Of a DNA stretch of 43,485 bases, positions 16,263 to 24,011 are shown piece after piece. Positions within the stretch are counted from its first letter, which is position 1; each line of letters opens with the position of its first letter. The stretch comes from Pseudomonas gregormendelii (lineage in GTDB: Bacteria > Pseudomonadota > Gammaproteobacteria > Pseudomonadales > Pseudomonadaceae), in contig NZ_JADEVO010000045.1 of the NCBI RefSeq assembly GCF_017114825.1, forward strand, positions 1-43,485. The letters are read 5' to 3'. A program made the translations under genes and the position numbers. The notes below the pieces were generated by a model. The model had not been told where the DNA came from. It saw only the letters and a list, made by a program, of their open reading frames with translations, and did no database searches.

Positions 16263-17765
16263 TTACAACCAATAGCTGACCGCATACCACCCGAGCACGC
16301 CCATCACAACGGTGTACGGCAATGCCATCCACACCATCCGCCCATACGACAGGCGAATCAGCGGCGCGATTGCCGAGGTCAGCAGAAACAGGAATGCCGC
16401 CTGGCCATTAGGCGTCGCCACGCTCGGCAGGTTGGTGCCGGTGTTGATCGCAATCGCCAGGGCCTCGAAGTGCTCACGGCTCATATGGCCGGACACAAAC
16501 GCCTGCTTGACCTCGGTGATGTAAATGGTTGCGACAAACACGTTGTCGCTGATGGCCGACAACAGGCCGTTGGCAATGAACAACATGCCCGGTTGCTGCT
16601 CTGCGGGGAGGGCCAGCACCCACTGAATCAACGGCGTGAACAACTGCTGATCGTGGATCACCGCAACCACTGCAAAGAACACCACCAGCAGCGCGGTGAA
16701 GGGCATGGCGTCCTTGAAGGCATTACCAATGCGATGTTCGTCGGTAATGCCGGTGAATGCCGTGATCAGCACAATCACCATCAACCCGATCAACCCCACC
16801 TCGGCCACATGGAAGGCCAGGCAGCCGATCAGGATCAGCGCCGCCAGGCCCTGGACGACCAGTGCAGCACGCTGGCGAGAAGTGCGCTCGGCGTTATCTT
16901 CTGCGGCATAGTTCGCCAGTACGGCGCGCACGTTGTCCGGCAACAGCGTGCCGTAGCCGAACCAGCGCAGCTTTTCCAGCAACACGCAGGTCACCAGGCC
17001 CGCCACCAGCACCGGCAAGGAAACCGGGGCCACTTTGAGGAAGAACTCGGCGAAGTGCCAACCCATCTCGTGGCCAATCAGCAAGTTTTGCGGCTCGCCC
17101 ACCAAGGTGCAAACACCGCCCAGTGCTGTGCCGACGGCACCGTGCATCAACAGGCTGCGCAAGAAGGCGCGAAATTGCTCGAGGTCATCGTGATGCAGTT
17201 GCGGCAGATGACGGTCGTCGGAGAAAGCGCTGTCCAGGCGCGGGTCATGGCCCGAGGCCACACGGTGGTACACCGAATAAAAGCCCACCGCTGCGCTGAT
17301 GATCACGGCGGTCACGGTCAGGGCGTCTAGAAAGGCCGACAGAAACGCCGATAAAAAGCAGAACAGCAGCGCCAGCAATGCCTTGGACCGCACGCCGAGC
17401 AGCAGCCGGGAGAACAGGAACAGCAGCAAGTCTTTCATGAAGTAGATACCTGCCACCATGAACATCAGCAGCAGGATTACCGGAAAGTTGTGCACCAGTT
17501 CGTCATACAACGCCTGGGGTGTGGTCATCTTCAGCAGCAGCGCTTCAATCAGCAGCAGCCCCCCCGGCATCAGCGGATAGCATTTAAGCGCCATGGCCAG
17601 GGTAAAAATGAACTCCAGGACCAGCAACCAGCCCGCCACCACAGGGCCGACCGTCCACAACACCACAGCGTTGAGAATCAGAAAGCCGACGATGCTCGCC
17701 TTGTACCAGCGGGGAGAGTGCCCGAGAAAATTGTGCGCGAACGCCTGGGCCATTGAACCGGACAT
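16263..17765 (-). CDS. nhaB: Na+/H+ antiporter NhaB
   Basis: This 500-residue inner-membrane antiporter has about 12 hydrophobic segments. It exports Na+ in exchange for protons and contributes to salt and pH tolerance. The sequence matches NhaB over the full length, with AFLSAFLDALTVTAVIISAA, GGVCTLVGEPQNLLIG and ATPNGQAAFLFLLTSAIAP as family landmarks. It is a single-gene unit, convergent with the HAD gene and 83 bases from the end of the delta-60 protein gene, which lies upstream on the same strand. Confidence 0.93.
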   Translation of the reverse strand: MSGSMAQAFAHNFLGHSPRWYKASIVGFLILNAVVLWTVGPVVAGWLLVLEFIFTLAMALKCYPLMPGGLLLIEALLLKMTTPQALYDELVHNFPVILLLMFMVAGIYFMKDLLLFLFSRLLLGVRSKALLALLFCFLSAFLSAFLDALTVTAVIISAAVGFYSVYHRVASGHDPRLDSAFSDDRHLPQLHHDDLEQFRAFLRSLLMHGAVGTALGGVCTLVGEPQNLLIGHEMGWHFAEFFLKVAPVSLPVLVAGLVTCVLLEKLRWFGYGTLLPDNVRAVLANYAAEDNAERTSRQRAALVVQGLAALILIGCLAFHVAEVGLIGLMVIVLITAFTGITDEHRIGNAFKDAMPFTALLVVFFAVVAVIHDQQLFTPLIQWVLALPAEQQPGMLFIANGLLSAISDNVFVATIYITEVKQAFVSGHMSREHFEALAIAINTGTNLPSVATPNGQAAFLFLLTSAIAPLIRLSYGRMVWMALPYTVVMGVLGWYAVSYWL

Positions 17766-17848
17766 CGGCTGCTCCTTGTTTTAAGAAGCGCGCAACTTGC
17801 CGTAAGACCAGCGGAATATCAAGTGCAGGAAAAGTCCCCGCGCGCCAT

Positions 17849-19321
17849 TCACCCCAGGTAGCGCGCCACAATCGCCCGGTAATTGCCGTCGAGCGAATAA
17901 CCCCCAACGACAATCGCGCCATCTGTTTGTGCAGTCAGTGAAGTCGCTGTGTCCAGGCTGCGACTCAGCCGGGTGCGGACCCAGCCGAGGCCATCACCGA
18001 ACTGGTGATCCAGTTGCCCATCCGGCAGATACCGGGCCAGTATGAAGTCAGCCTCACAGCCTCCAAGCGTCGCACCAGCGGCCAGGGTGCAGCCGTCGGG
18101 CAAGGCCAGGGCCGCTGTCCATTGACAGCCACTGCGGCCGATCTCCAGCAGTCGCGGCTGACCGCCATGGCAATGACTGTCGGGACGCCCGTTGTTGTGC
18201 AACCGCAGGGACAGGCAATGCATGGGGTCCCGGCTGCTGCCTACGCACAGCAGGTCCTCGTTGTACTGCTGGACGATATGGCTGACGTGAGTGCTGCGGC
18301 CGGCACCATCGAAACTCATGAAACCGTCGACTGCGAAGCTGGTGTCCAGTTGCCCGTTGGCGTGGTAACGGGCGAGCAATCCTTCGGCGGGAAAGTTGAT
18401 CGACCCACCCACCAGGATTCGACCATCTGCTTGCAGCGAGAGACTGCTGAGCCAGGTGTTCATCAGCAAGTGCCGGACCATCACAAATCCGCGGCCATTG
18501 AACGAGCTGTCCAGTGAGCCGTCACGGTTCAGGCAGATGAGCAGGCCGACATGATCGGCCAGTTCGAAATGATGATTGGCCAATAGCAGGATCCTGCCGT
18601 CCTCCTGCACCCGTAGATCGCAGGCTTCGGCACCCGGAACGCCCGGTGGAAGCCAGGCATCACGCACACCGACGGAAAGATTGCCGGGCAAGCGCACCAC
18701 GCAGCGGCCATTCTCGCCGAAGCCCTGGACGGGTTGGCCACAGTGGTCAAACAACGCCAGGGCCGGGAGCGTGCGATGGCCGTTGAGATAGTGCAGCCCG
18801 GCCAGCAGGATGTTGCCGTTGGGCAGCACCGCGAGTTTGCCGGCCATGGCCTCGAAACCATTCTCGAACTGGCCGATGACGCTGCCTTGATCACCGAAAG
18901 ACAGGTCCGCAGACCCATCGGCCAGGAGGCGTGCCAGGCCAAAGCGACTGCCCTCGGCCATTCCGACTTTGGCCGCGACGAGGATGCGCCCGCAGGCATC
19001 AATGGCGACGTCATGGGTCATGCTGCAGAGGCTGCCGGCGAAATACACCTGGGTGGTTCCGCGGGCGGCAAATGAGAGGTCGAGGCGACCGTCACGGCTG
19101 AGTTCTTCGCGGGCCTGTTTAAGCACACGCTCAAGTTGTGCCGGATCGGTATAGGCACTGCTTGGAATCTGTTTGCGACCAATGCTGCATTTGGTGCGGT
19201 CGATCACTGTCAGGCTGAGTTCACCGTTGCCATCTTGTAGAGACCAGGCCACACACTGGAAAGGCTGGAATGCGCGGTCTGCAATCAAAAGAGCTTCGTT
19301 GATACGGAGCGGGGCGTTCAT
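17849..19321 (-). CDS. delta-60 repeat (beta-propeller) protein
   Basis: This protein of about 490 residues is built from at least seven copies of the delta-60 motif: G-x-L-D-x-S-F-x-x-x-G followed by a short strand and ADGRILVGG-like turn. Examples are GRLDLSFAARG, GSADLSFGDQG, GSLDSSFNGRG, GQLDTSFAVDG and GQLDHQFGDG. These repeats are predicted to form a propeller. There is no signal peptide or membrane segment. I choose the ATG at 19321, where AGAGAGAACC precedes it, over an upstream GTG at 19423. Its function is unknown; it diverges from the sigma-54 regulator gene over 344 bases, so a link to the amyloid locus is possible but unproven. Confidence 0.8.
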   Translation of the reverse strand: MNAPLRINEALLIADRAFQPFQCVAWSLQDGNGELSLTVIDRTKCSIGRKQIPSSAYTDPAQLERVLKQAREELSRDGRLDLSFAARGTTQVYFAGSLCSMTHDVAIDACGRILVAAKVGMAEGSRFGLARLLADGSADLSFGDQGSVIGQFENGFEAMAGKLAVLPNGNILLAGLHYLNGHRTLPALALFDHCGQPVQGFGENGRCVVRLPGNLSVGVRDAWLPPGVPGAEACDLRVQEDGRILLLANHHFELADHVGLLICLNRDGSLDSSFNGRGFVMVRHLLMNTWLSSLSLQADGRILVGGSINFPAEGLLARYHANGQLDTSFAVDGFMSFDGAGRSTHVSHIVQQYNEDLLCVGSSRDPMHCLSLRLHNNGRPDSHCHGGQPRLLEIGRSGCQWTAALALPDGCTLAAGATLGGCEADFILARYLPDGQLDHQFGDGLGWVRTRLSRSLDTATSLTAQTDGAIVVGGYSLDGNYRAIVARYLG

Positions 19322-19665
19322 TGGGGTTCTCTCTCTATATGCCCAATCAAGTGATCGGCCGACGGTCGGGCTTCCCGTGCGGCTGGTACTTGTACTGATG
19401 TCCTCAACCCGGCCTCGGGTCACACTGGAATCGAAGAAATTTCACCTTTCTTGCAAGAACTCGCTGTTCGGTGCTGTTTTGAAAGCTGAATGAAAGGTTG
19501 AAGTTCATTAGGTAACTAACCAAGTAGTCTCTTATAACTGTTTAGGCGAGCGCCTTATAGTCAATCGGTACAAGCAACTGTCAATTTCTTGCTAATGTTA
19601 CAGCCAGGTCCGCCAAATGACTGTTTTTACTAATATTTAATCGAATTTGGCGCCAAGGAACAGTC

Positions 19666-20991
19666 ATGAACGAAGCGCCTGCCCAACGACGTCTATTAGT
19701 GGTTGATCCGTGCGACGATTGCCATCGTTTACTGCCAGGATTGCGAGCTGTGGGCTGGGATGTCGAAAGCTGCACACTGGAAAATGCCGCCGACAAGACC
19801 TGTGATGTCGGCCTGTTGCGATTACAACCCTTTCATCTGGAACGCCCCGAGGCGGTCAAGGAACTGATTAGCCGCAGTGGCACCGAATGGATCGCCGTGC
19901 TTAACCAGGAAGTCCTGCGGCTGCAGAATGTCGGCGACTTTGTCTGCGAATGGTTTTTCGACTTCCACACCCTGCCGTTTGATGTTTCAAGAGTTCAGGT
20001 AACCCTGGGGCGCGCGTTCGGAATGGCGCGTTTGCGCGGTAAAGGCACCGTGCACATTGACCAGCCAGAACATGAGCTGCTCGGCGACAGCAAGCCGATC
20101 CGCGAGCTTCGCCGGCTGTTGAGCAAGCTGGCACCTACCGAGTCCCCGGTACTCATCCGCGGTGAAAGCGGCACGGGCAAAGAGCTGGTGGCCCGCACCC
20201 TGCACCGGCAATCCCAGCGGCACAACAAACCCTTCGTGGCCATCAACTGCGGCGCGATTCCCGAACACTTGATCCAGTCCGAGCTGTTTGGCCACGAGAA
20301 GGGTGCCTTCACCGGCGCCCACCAACGCAAAGTCGGCCGGATCGAAGCGGCGAACGGCGGCACACTGTTCCTCGATGAGATTGGTGACCTGCCGCTGGAG
20401 CTGCAAGCCAATCTGCTGCGCTTCCTGCAGGAAAAACATATCGAACATGTTGGCGGCAGCCAGCCGATACCGGTAGATGTGCGAGTTCTGGCGGCGACCC
20501 ACGTCGACCTGGAAGCGGCGATCGAGAAGAAACGCTTCCGTGAGGATTTGTACTACCGCCTCAACGTGCTGCAAGTCGTCACCGCGCCATTGCGTGAACG
20601 GCATGGCGACTTGTCCATGCTGGCCAATCATTTCTCCCACTTCTACAGCCATGAAACCGGCCGCAGGCCACGCAGCTTCAGCGATGACGCGCTGATCGCG
20701 ATGGGCAAGCATGATTGGCCGGGCAATGTGCGCGAATTGGCCAACCGGGTTCGTCGCGGCCTGGTGCTAGCCGAAGGTCGGCAGATCGAAGCCCGCGACT
20801 TGGGGCTGATCAGCCACCATACCGTGGTTGCGCCAATGGGCACGCTGGAGGATTACAAAACCCGGGCTGAGCGCCAGGCGTTGTGCGATGTGCTCAACCG
20901 TCACAGTGACAATCTGAGCATTGCAGCGAAGGTGCTGGGTATCTCGAGGCCGACATTTTATCGGTTGTTGCACAAGCATCAGATTCGTTAG
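19666..20991 (+). CDS. VpsR-like sigma-54-dependent activator
   Basis: This 441-residue activator of RNA polymerase sigma-54 has residues 1-125 as a VpsR-like N-terminal domain (degenerate receiver, LLVVDPCDDCHRLLPGL), residues about 140-375 as the AAA+ domain with Walker A GESGTGKE (166-173), GAFTGA (213-218, contacts sigma-54) and Walker B LFLDEIG (234-240), and a Fis-type HTH at the C-terminus (LSIAAKVLGISRPTFYRLLH). AAGGAACA lies before the ATG. It is convergent with fapF; the fap operon has a -24/-12 promoter at its other end, so this protein is the obvious activator candidate. VpsR itself responds to cyclic di-GMP, which would suit biofilm amyloid control. Confidence 0.88.
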   Translation: MNEAPAQRRLLVVDPCDDCHRLLPGLRAVGWDVESCTLENAADKTCDVGLLRLQPFHLERPEAVKELISRSGTEWIAVLNQEVLRLQNVGDFVCEWFFDFHTLPFDVSRVQVTLGRAFGMARLRGKGTVHIDQPEHELLGDSKPIRELRRLLSKLAPTESPVLIRGESGTGKELVARTLHRQSQRHNKPFVAINCGAIPEHLIQSELFGHEKGAFTGAHQRKVGRIEAANGGTLFLDEIGDLPLELQANLLRFLQEKHIEHVGGSQPIPVDVRVLAATHVDLEAAIEKKRFREDLYYRLNVLQVVTAPLRERHGDLSMLANHFSHFYSHETGRRPRSFSDDALIAMGKHDWPGNVRELANRVRRGLVLAEGRQIEARDLGLISHHTVVAPMGTLEDYKTRAERQALCDVLNRHSDNLSIAAKVLGISRPTFYRLLHKHQIR

Positions 20992-21002
20992 ATCCAGGAA
21001 TG

Positions 21003-21096
21003 CAAAAGATCGCAGCCTCGTTGCACTCGGCAGCTCCTACATTGAATTGAAAATCTCTGTAGGAACTGTCGAATGCAACGAGACTGCGATCTTTTG
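21003..21096. terminator. long imperfect palindrome between convergent genes
   Basis: A left arm of 39 bases (21003-21041, CAAAAGATCGCAGCC to CTCCTACA) pairs with a right arm of 39 bases (21058-21096) with few mismatches and a 16-base loop. It fills the gap between the ends of the sigma-54 activator gene and fapF and would form a hairpin in both transcripts, with T-rich ends (CTTTTG). This GATCGCAG...CTCCTACA type is a common Pseudomonas extragenic palindrome and probably acts as a bidirectional stop. Confidence 0.8.
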
Positions 21097-21107
21097 TCTT
21101 ATGTACC

Positions 21108-22388
21108 TCAGAAGTAGTAAGGGAATTTCAGGCTGAATGAAAAGTCCGGCGAATCGTCAGTCAGGCCAATAGCCAGGTTGGGCACGATCGTCAGCTTGTC
21201 GGTGGCCGCCAGGGTCATGCCGATGTTGAAGTTGGCCGCGTTGTAATCACTGTTGCTAATGGACTGCCAATCACCGCCATCGGGCTTGATCTTGCTTTTG
21301 CGAGCGAACTGGTCGGTGAACGAGAACGACATACTCATCTTCTCGTTCAAGGCGAACGCAATACCCGCGCCCACCTGCCAGGAGTCCCCCAGCTTCACAT
21401 CGCCGCTGACCTTGGAGCCAACCTGAGGACTGATGTCGCTGAAAGAGTCCTGCATGTTGTAGGTGTACGCCAGGCTGCCGAACAGTACGGCCGGGTCAAA
21501 CGTCTTGACCAGCGAGATACCCGGGGTGATCGCCCACACACCGTTACCGGTTGGCAGGTCCTCGGGTACCGAGAGGTTATCGTTGGTGGGGTCGCTGACC
21601 AGTTTGATGCCGTAGGGGTCCTTGCCGGTGGGTGCCTTGACCCGCAGCGTGACAACCGCGTCGGGGAGGTTGACCGACTCGTCCAGGAATTTGTAAGCCA
21701 CGCCAACGTTTACATCGCCAATGGTCGGGTCGCGGGTGACGGTTGCATCCGACGTCACCGGGCCTGCACCACCAGCGCCGCCGGAGGAGTAAGTCGACTC
21801 TCGATAAACCACGGGAACGTTAATATCGAACTGCCAGCGTTGCGCCAGGTTGTAGCGAGCGGTCAAGTCCAGTGTCCAGTTATCCGCCTTGATACGGTCC
21901 AGGTTGATGTTGCCGAGAAAGATCGAGTCCAGCGCCAGGAAGCCATTGAGCGTCAATGCGCGAGTGTCGTAGTGGGTGTAGGTCAGGCCGGTTTCGACGC
22001 TGAACTTTCCGCCACCGAAGAAGCCACTGGCTTCGTCATACAGGTTGGAAACGCTGGGCGCTGGTTCCGAGTCTTCCTTGAGGGACTGGCCATAGGAACT
22101 GCCGGCGGTTCCCGGAGCGCCTGCAGCCACGGCCTGACCATTCCTGGTCGGGTCGGCCGGGGATTTGGTCAGGCGTCTGGGCGGCGCCGCCGCCGGGGTT
22201 TCTTCGACTTGGCGAACCCGTTGTTCGAGTACCATCAACGCGTTCTGTTGAGCTTGGTAACGCTGCTTCAACTCCATGAGTTCTTGTTTTAGTGCTTCAA
22301 CCTGGGGGTCTGTCGCTGCATACAGCAGAGTGACCGGAGCCAGACTACTCAAACAGACGATTGCTCTGAGCGTTAACGATCGGTGCAT
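21108..22388 (-). CDS. fapF: FapF, outer-membrane secretion channel for Fap amyloid
   Basis: This 426-residue protein has a signal peptide (to about residue 25), a heptad-patterned coiled coil (VEALKQELMELKQRYQAQQN, on to about residue 62), a proline-rich linker, and a C-terminal beta barrel ending in aromatic FPYYF. This is the architecture of FapF, the trimeric 12-stranded pore that exports FapB, FapC and FapE. Length is close to the characterised P. fluorescens UK4 protein. It is the last gene of the operon, 46 bases after fapE, and is convergent with the sigma-54 activator gene. Confidence 0.92.
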   Translation of the reverse strand: MHRSLTLRAIVCLSSLAPVTLLYAATDPQVEALKQELMELKQRYQAQQNALMVLEQRVRQVEETPAAAPPRRLTKSPADPTRNGQAVAAGAPGTAGSSYGQSLKEDSEPAPSVSNLYDEASGFFGGGKFSVETGLTYTHYDTRALTLNGFLALDSIFLGNINLDRIKADNWTLDLTARYNLAQRWQFDINVPVVYRESTYSSGGAGGAGPVTSDATVTRDPTIGDVNVGVAYKFLDESVNLPDAVVTLRVKAPTGKDPYGIKLVSDPTNDNLSVPEDLPTGNGVWAITPGISLVKTFDPAVLFGSLAYTYNMQDSFSDISPQVGSKVSGDVKLGDSWQVGAGIAFALNEKMSMSFSFTDQFARKSKIKPDGGDWQSISNSDYNAANFNIGMTLAATDKLTIVPNLAIGLTDDSPDFSFSLKFPYYF

Positions 22389-22434
22389 GGGTTAGCCGTC
22401 CCTTCTGACTACTTCTGATGAGACTGAGCGTAGA

Positions 22435-23232
22435 TCAGAATCCGGCAGTGCGAAGACCTTTAAGCTGGTCCAGATTACCGGTCAATGACCCGCCTGTAGT
22501 CGCACTGTCACGCAGCACCACATTGAACGATGTGAGGTTGCGCACCTGGTTGCTACTTCCCAGCAAAGTCGTGTTCTGCGTCAGCCCACCCTGGGCCAGG
22601 CGTTGGATCGTACTGCCTTGATTGTTGTTGGCCACGATGTTGAGTTGCACACCTGTGCCGGATGAGGAAACGCTCAGGGAACCCGCGCCATTACTGCCCA
22701 CCAGCGTGGTGCCTGCGGCCAGTGCCTGGCCCTGGGGTTGCATGACTGGCGCCTCGTTCGCCTTGGTAACGTTGATGTCGACATTGTTGTAGGCGGTGTT
22801 GTTGTCACCGGCCGCACGCACGACTTGAGTGACACCTTCGGTGGTGTTGAGGCCGCTGCCGCCGGTTACGGTGCCGGTGCCTGAACCCGTTGCCGCAACG
22901 GTTTGCTCGCCTGTGCCCGCTGCAGAGTTGGTGGTGCCTTGCGAACTGCTGGCACCCGGGGTTTTTTCATCGATCATCGACACATAGAACTGTGGCTTGA
23001 TCGTTGATTTCTGGATCTGCATCGAGGAGGTGACCCCGATCAATTCTCCTTTGGCATTTTCCCAGGTGCTGGTCATGGCAACCCCGAAGCTGATGATCCT
23101 TCCGGGCATGACATAGCGGCCTCGCAGGCTCGCCAGCTCCTGATCCTTCAGTTCAATGGGTTTGAACGTCTGTGCCTGGGTTGGCAGGCTGGCAGCCAGG
23201 CAAACGACGGCCAGCCAGGTTGGAGTGTTCAT
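22435..23232 (-). CDS. fapE: FapE, minor extracellular component of Fap amyloid
   Basis: This protein of about 265 residues has a cleaved signal peptide (ending SLPTQAQ) and a long, low-complexity Gly/Ser/Thr/Asn-rich middle (residues ~100-200). It reads as FapE from the order of genes and from LRGRYVMPGRIISFGVAMTS near the N-terminus. FapE is secreted through FapF and found with the fibrils. I place the start at the ATG at 23232, with GGGAGC 5 bases upstream; the frame opens at 23253. There are 33 bases between it and fapD. Confidence 0.88.
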   Translation of the reverse strand: MNTPTWLAVVCLAASLPTQAQTFKPIELKDQELASLRGRYVMPGRIISFGVAMTSTWENAKGELIGVTSSMQIQKSTIKPQFYVSMIDEKTPGASSSQGTTNSAAGTGEQTVAATGSGTGTVTGGSGLNTTEGVTQVVRAAGDNNTAYNNVDINVTKANEAPVMQPQGQALAAGTTLVGSNGAGSLSVSSSGTGVQLNIVANNNQGSTIQRLAQGGLTQNTTLLGSSNQVRNLTSFNVVLRDSATTGGSLTGNLDQLKGLRTAGF

Positions 23233-23265
23233 TGGATGCTCCCGGAGCTTCATGCTCCCTTGTTA

Positions 23266-23949
23266 TTAGAAGAAGTCGCTTTTTATGAACCCGAAATCCA
23301 TCAGGTCTGCGTCTCGCACCGGGCTGAATGCATTGATACGGTTTTTGGCAGTGAGTGGTACGGGAGGGTCGAGCAAGGCGTTGTTTTTGTCGTAGCCCTG
23401 ACCGATAACGGCAAAGATGATGCCGTTCCAGCCTTTGACAAAGTCTTCGACCTTGAATCGTTTATGACCCAGTACCGGATCTCCGATGTATACCCAGCCG
23501 TCGTGAACTCTTTGCATGACTACAAAGTGTTTGTAGCCACGAATGTCCAGCAGAACCACTACCGGGATTTTCACTTCGCTTAACGTCTCCGGTGCTACAC
23601 GGTAGCCACGGGCACGCATGCCGATACTTTCTACGTAACGCTTCATGTCCAGCATGGAAAAGCCCTGGACCCGGACCAGATCCTGGTCGGATTGGGCGAG
23701 CATGCCTTCGATGATCTGTTCTTCGTTCACGTCCAGCCAGTAGGCCTGGCGCAAGACGGTCGCCAGCGCAGCTGCGCCGCAACTGAAGTCGGTTTTCTGT
23801 TGTACCAGGTCGGCAAACTTGCGCTCGCGAATGCTCTGGATCGGCTTGTACACCACCGCTCCGCCGGGCAGGATCACGGATAGCGGCATTTGTGCCGCCT
23901 CGGTCATACCGGCCATGCCAAGCAAAAATGCCAAGGCGATGATGCGCAT
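23266..23949 (-). CDS. fapD: FapD, C39-family periplasmic protease
   Basis: This 227-residue protein has a signal peptide and a papain-like C39 peptidase fold. The triad is visible: Cys57 in DFSCGAAAL, His141 in GYKHFVVM and Asp157 in YIGDPVLG. FapD is required for maturation or export of Fap components in characterised systems; its exact substrate is less clear. It lies 62 bases after fapC, and that gap contains a strong hairpin with a T-run. Confidence 0.92.
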   Translation of the reverse strand: MRIIALAFLLGMAGMTEAAQMPLSVILPGGAVVYKPIQSIRERKFADLVQQKTDFSCGAAALATVLRQAYWLDVNEEQIIEGMLAQSDQDLVRVQGFSMLDMKRYVESIGMRARGYRVAPETLSEVKIPVVVLLDIRGYKHFVVMQRVHDGWVYIGDPVLGHKRFKVEDFVKGWNGIIFAVIGQGYDKNNALLDPPVPLTAKNRINAFSPVRDADLMDFGFIKSDFF

Positions 23950-23974
23950 GGTTGGACGCCTTCTGGGTGCGCTG

Positions 23975-23998
23975 AAAAAGGCCCCCGTAAGGGGGCCT
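23975..23998 (-). terminator. intrinsic terminator/attenuator between fapC and fapD
   Basis: On the minus strand AGGCCCCC-TTAC-GGGGGCCT is a perfect 8-bp GC-rich stem with a four-base loop, followed at once by a run of T (five T counting the last stem base). This is a textbook intrinsic terminator located 14 bases after the fapC stop and 26 bases before fapD. It should cut most transcripts after fapABC, with read-through giving low fapDEF. No other promoter is obvious in the gap. Confidence 0.85.
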
Positions 23999-24011
23999 CC
24001 ACAGACAACGA

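Noticed and set aside
16236..17330. 364-codon frame opposite nhaB
   Set aside because: Same His/Gln-rich antisense pattern, no ribosome site; nhaB is certain.
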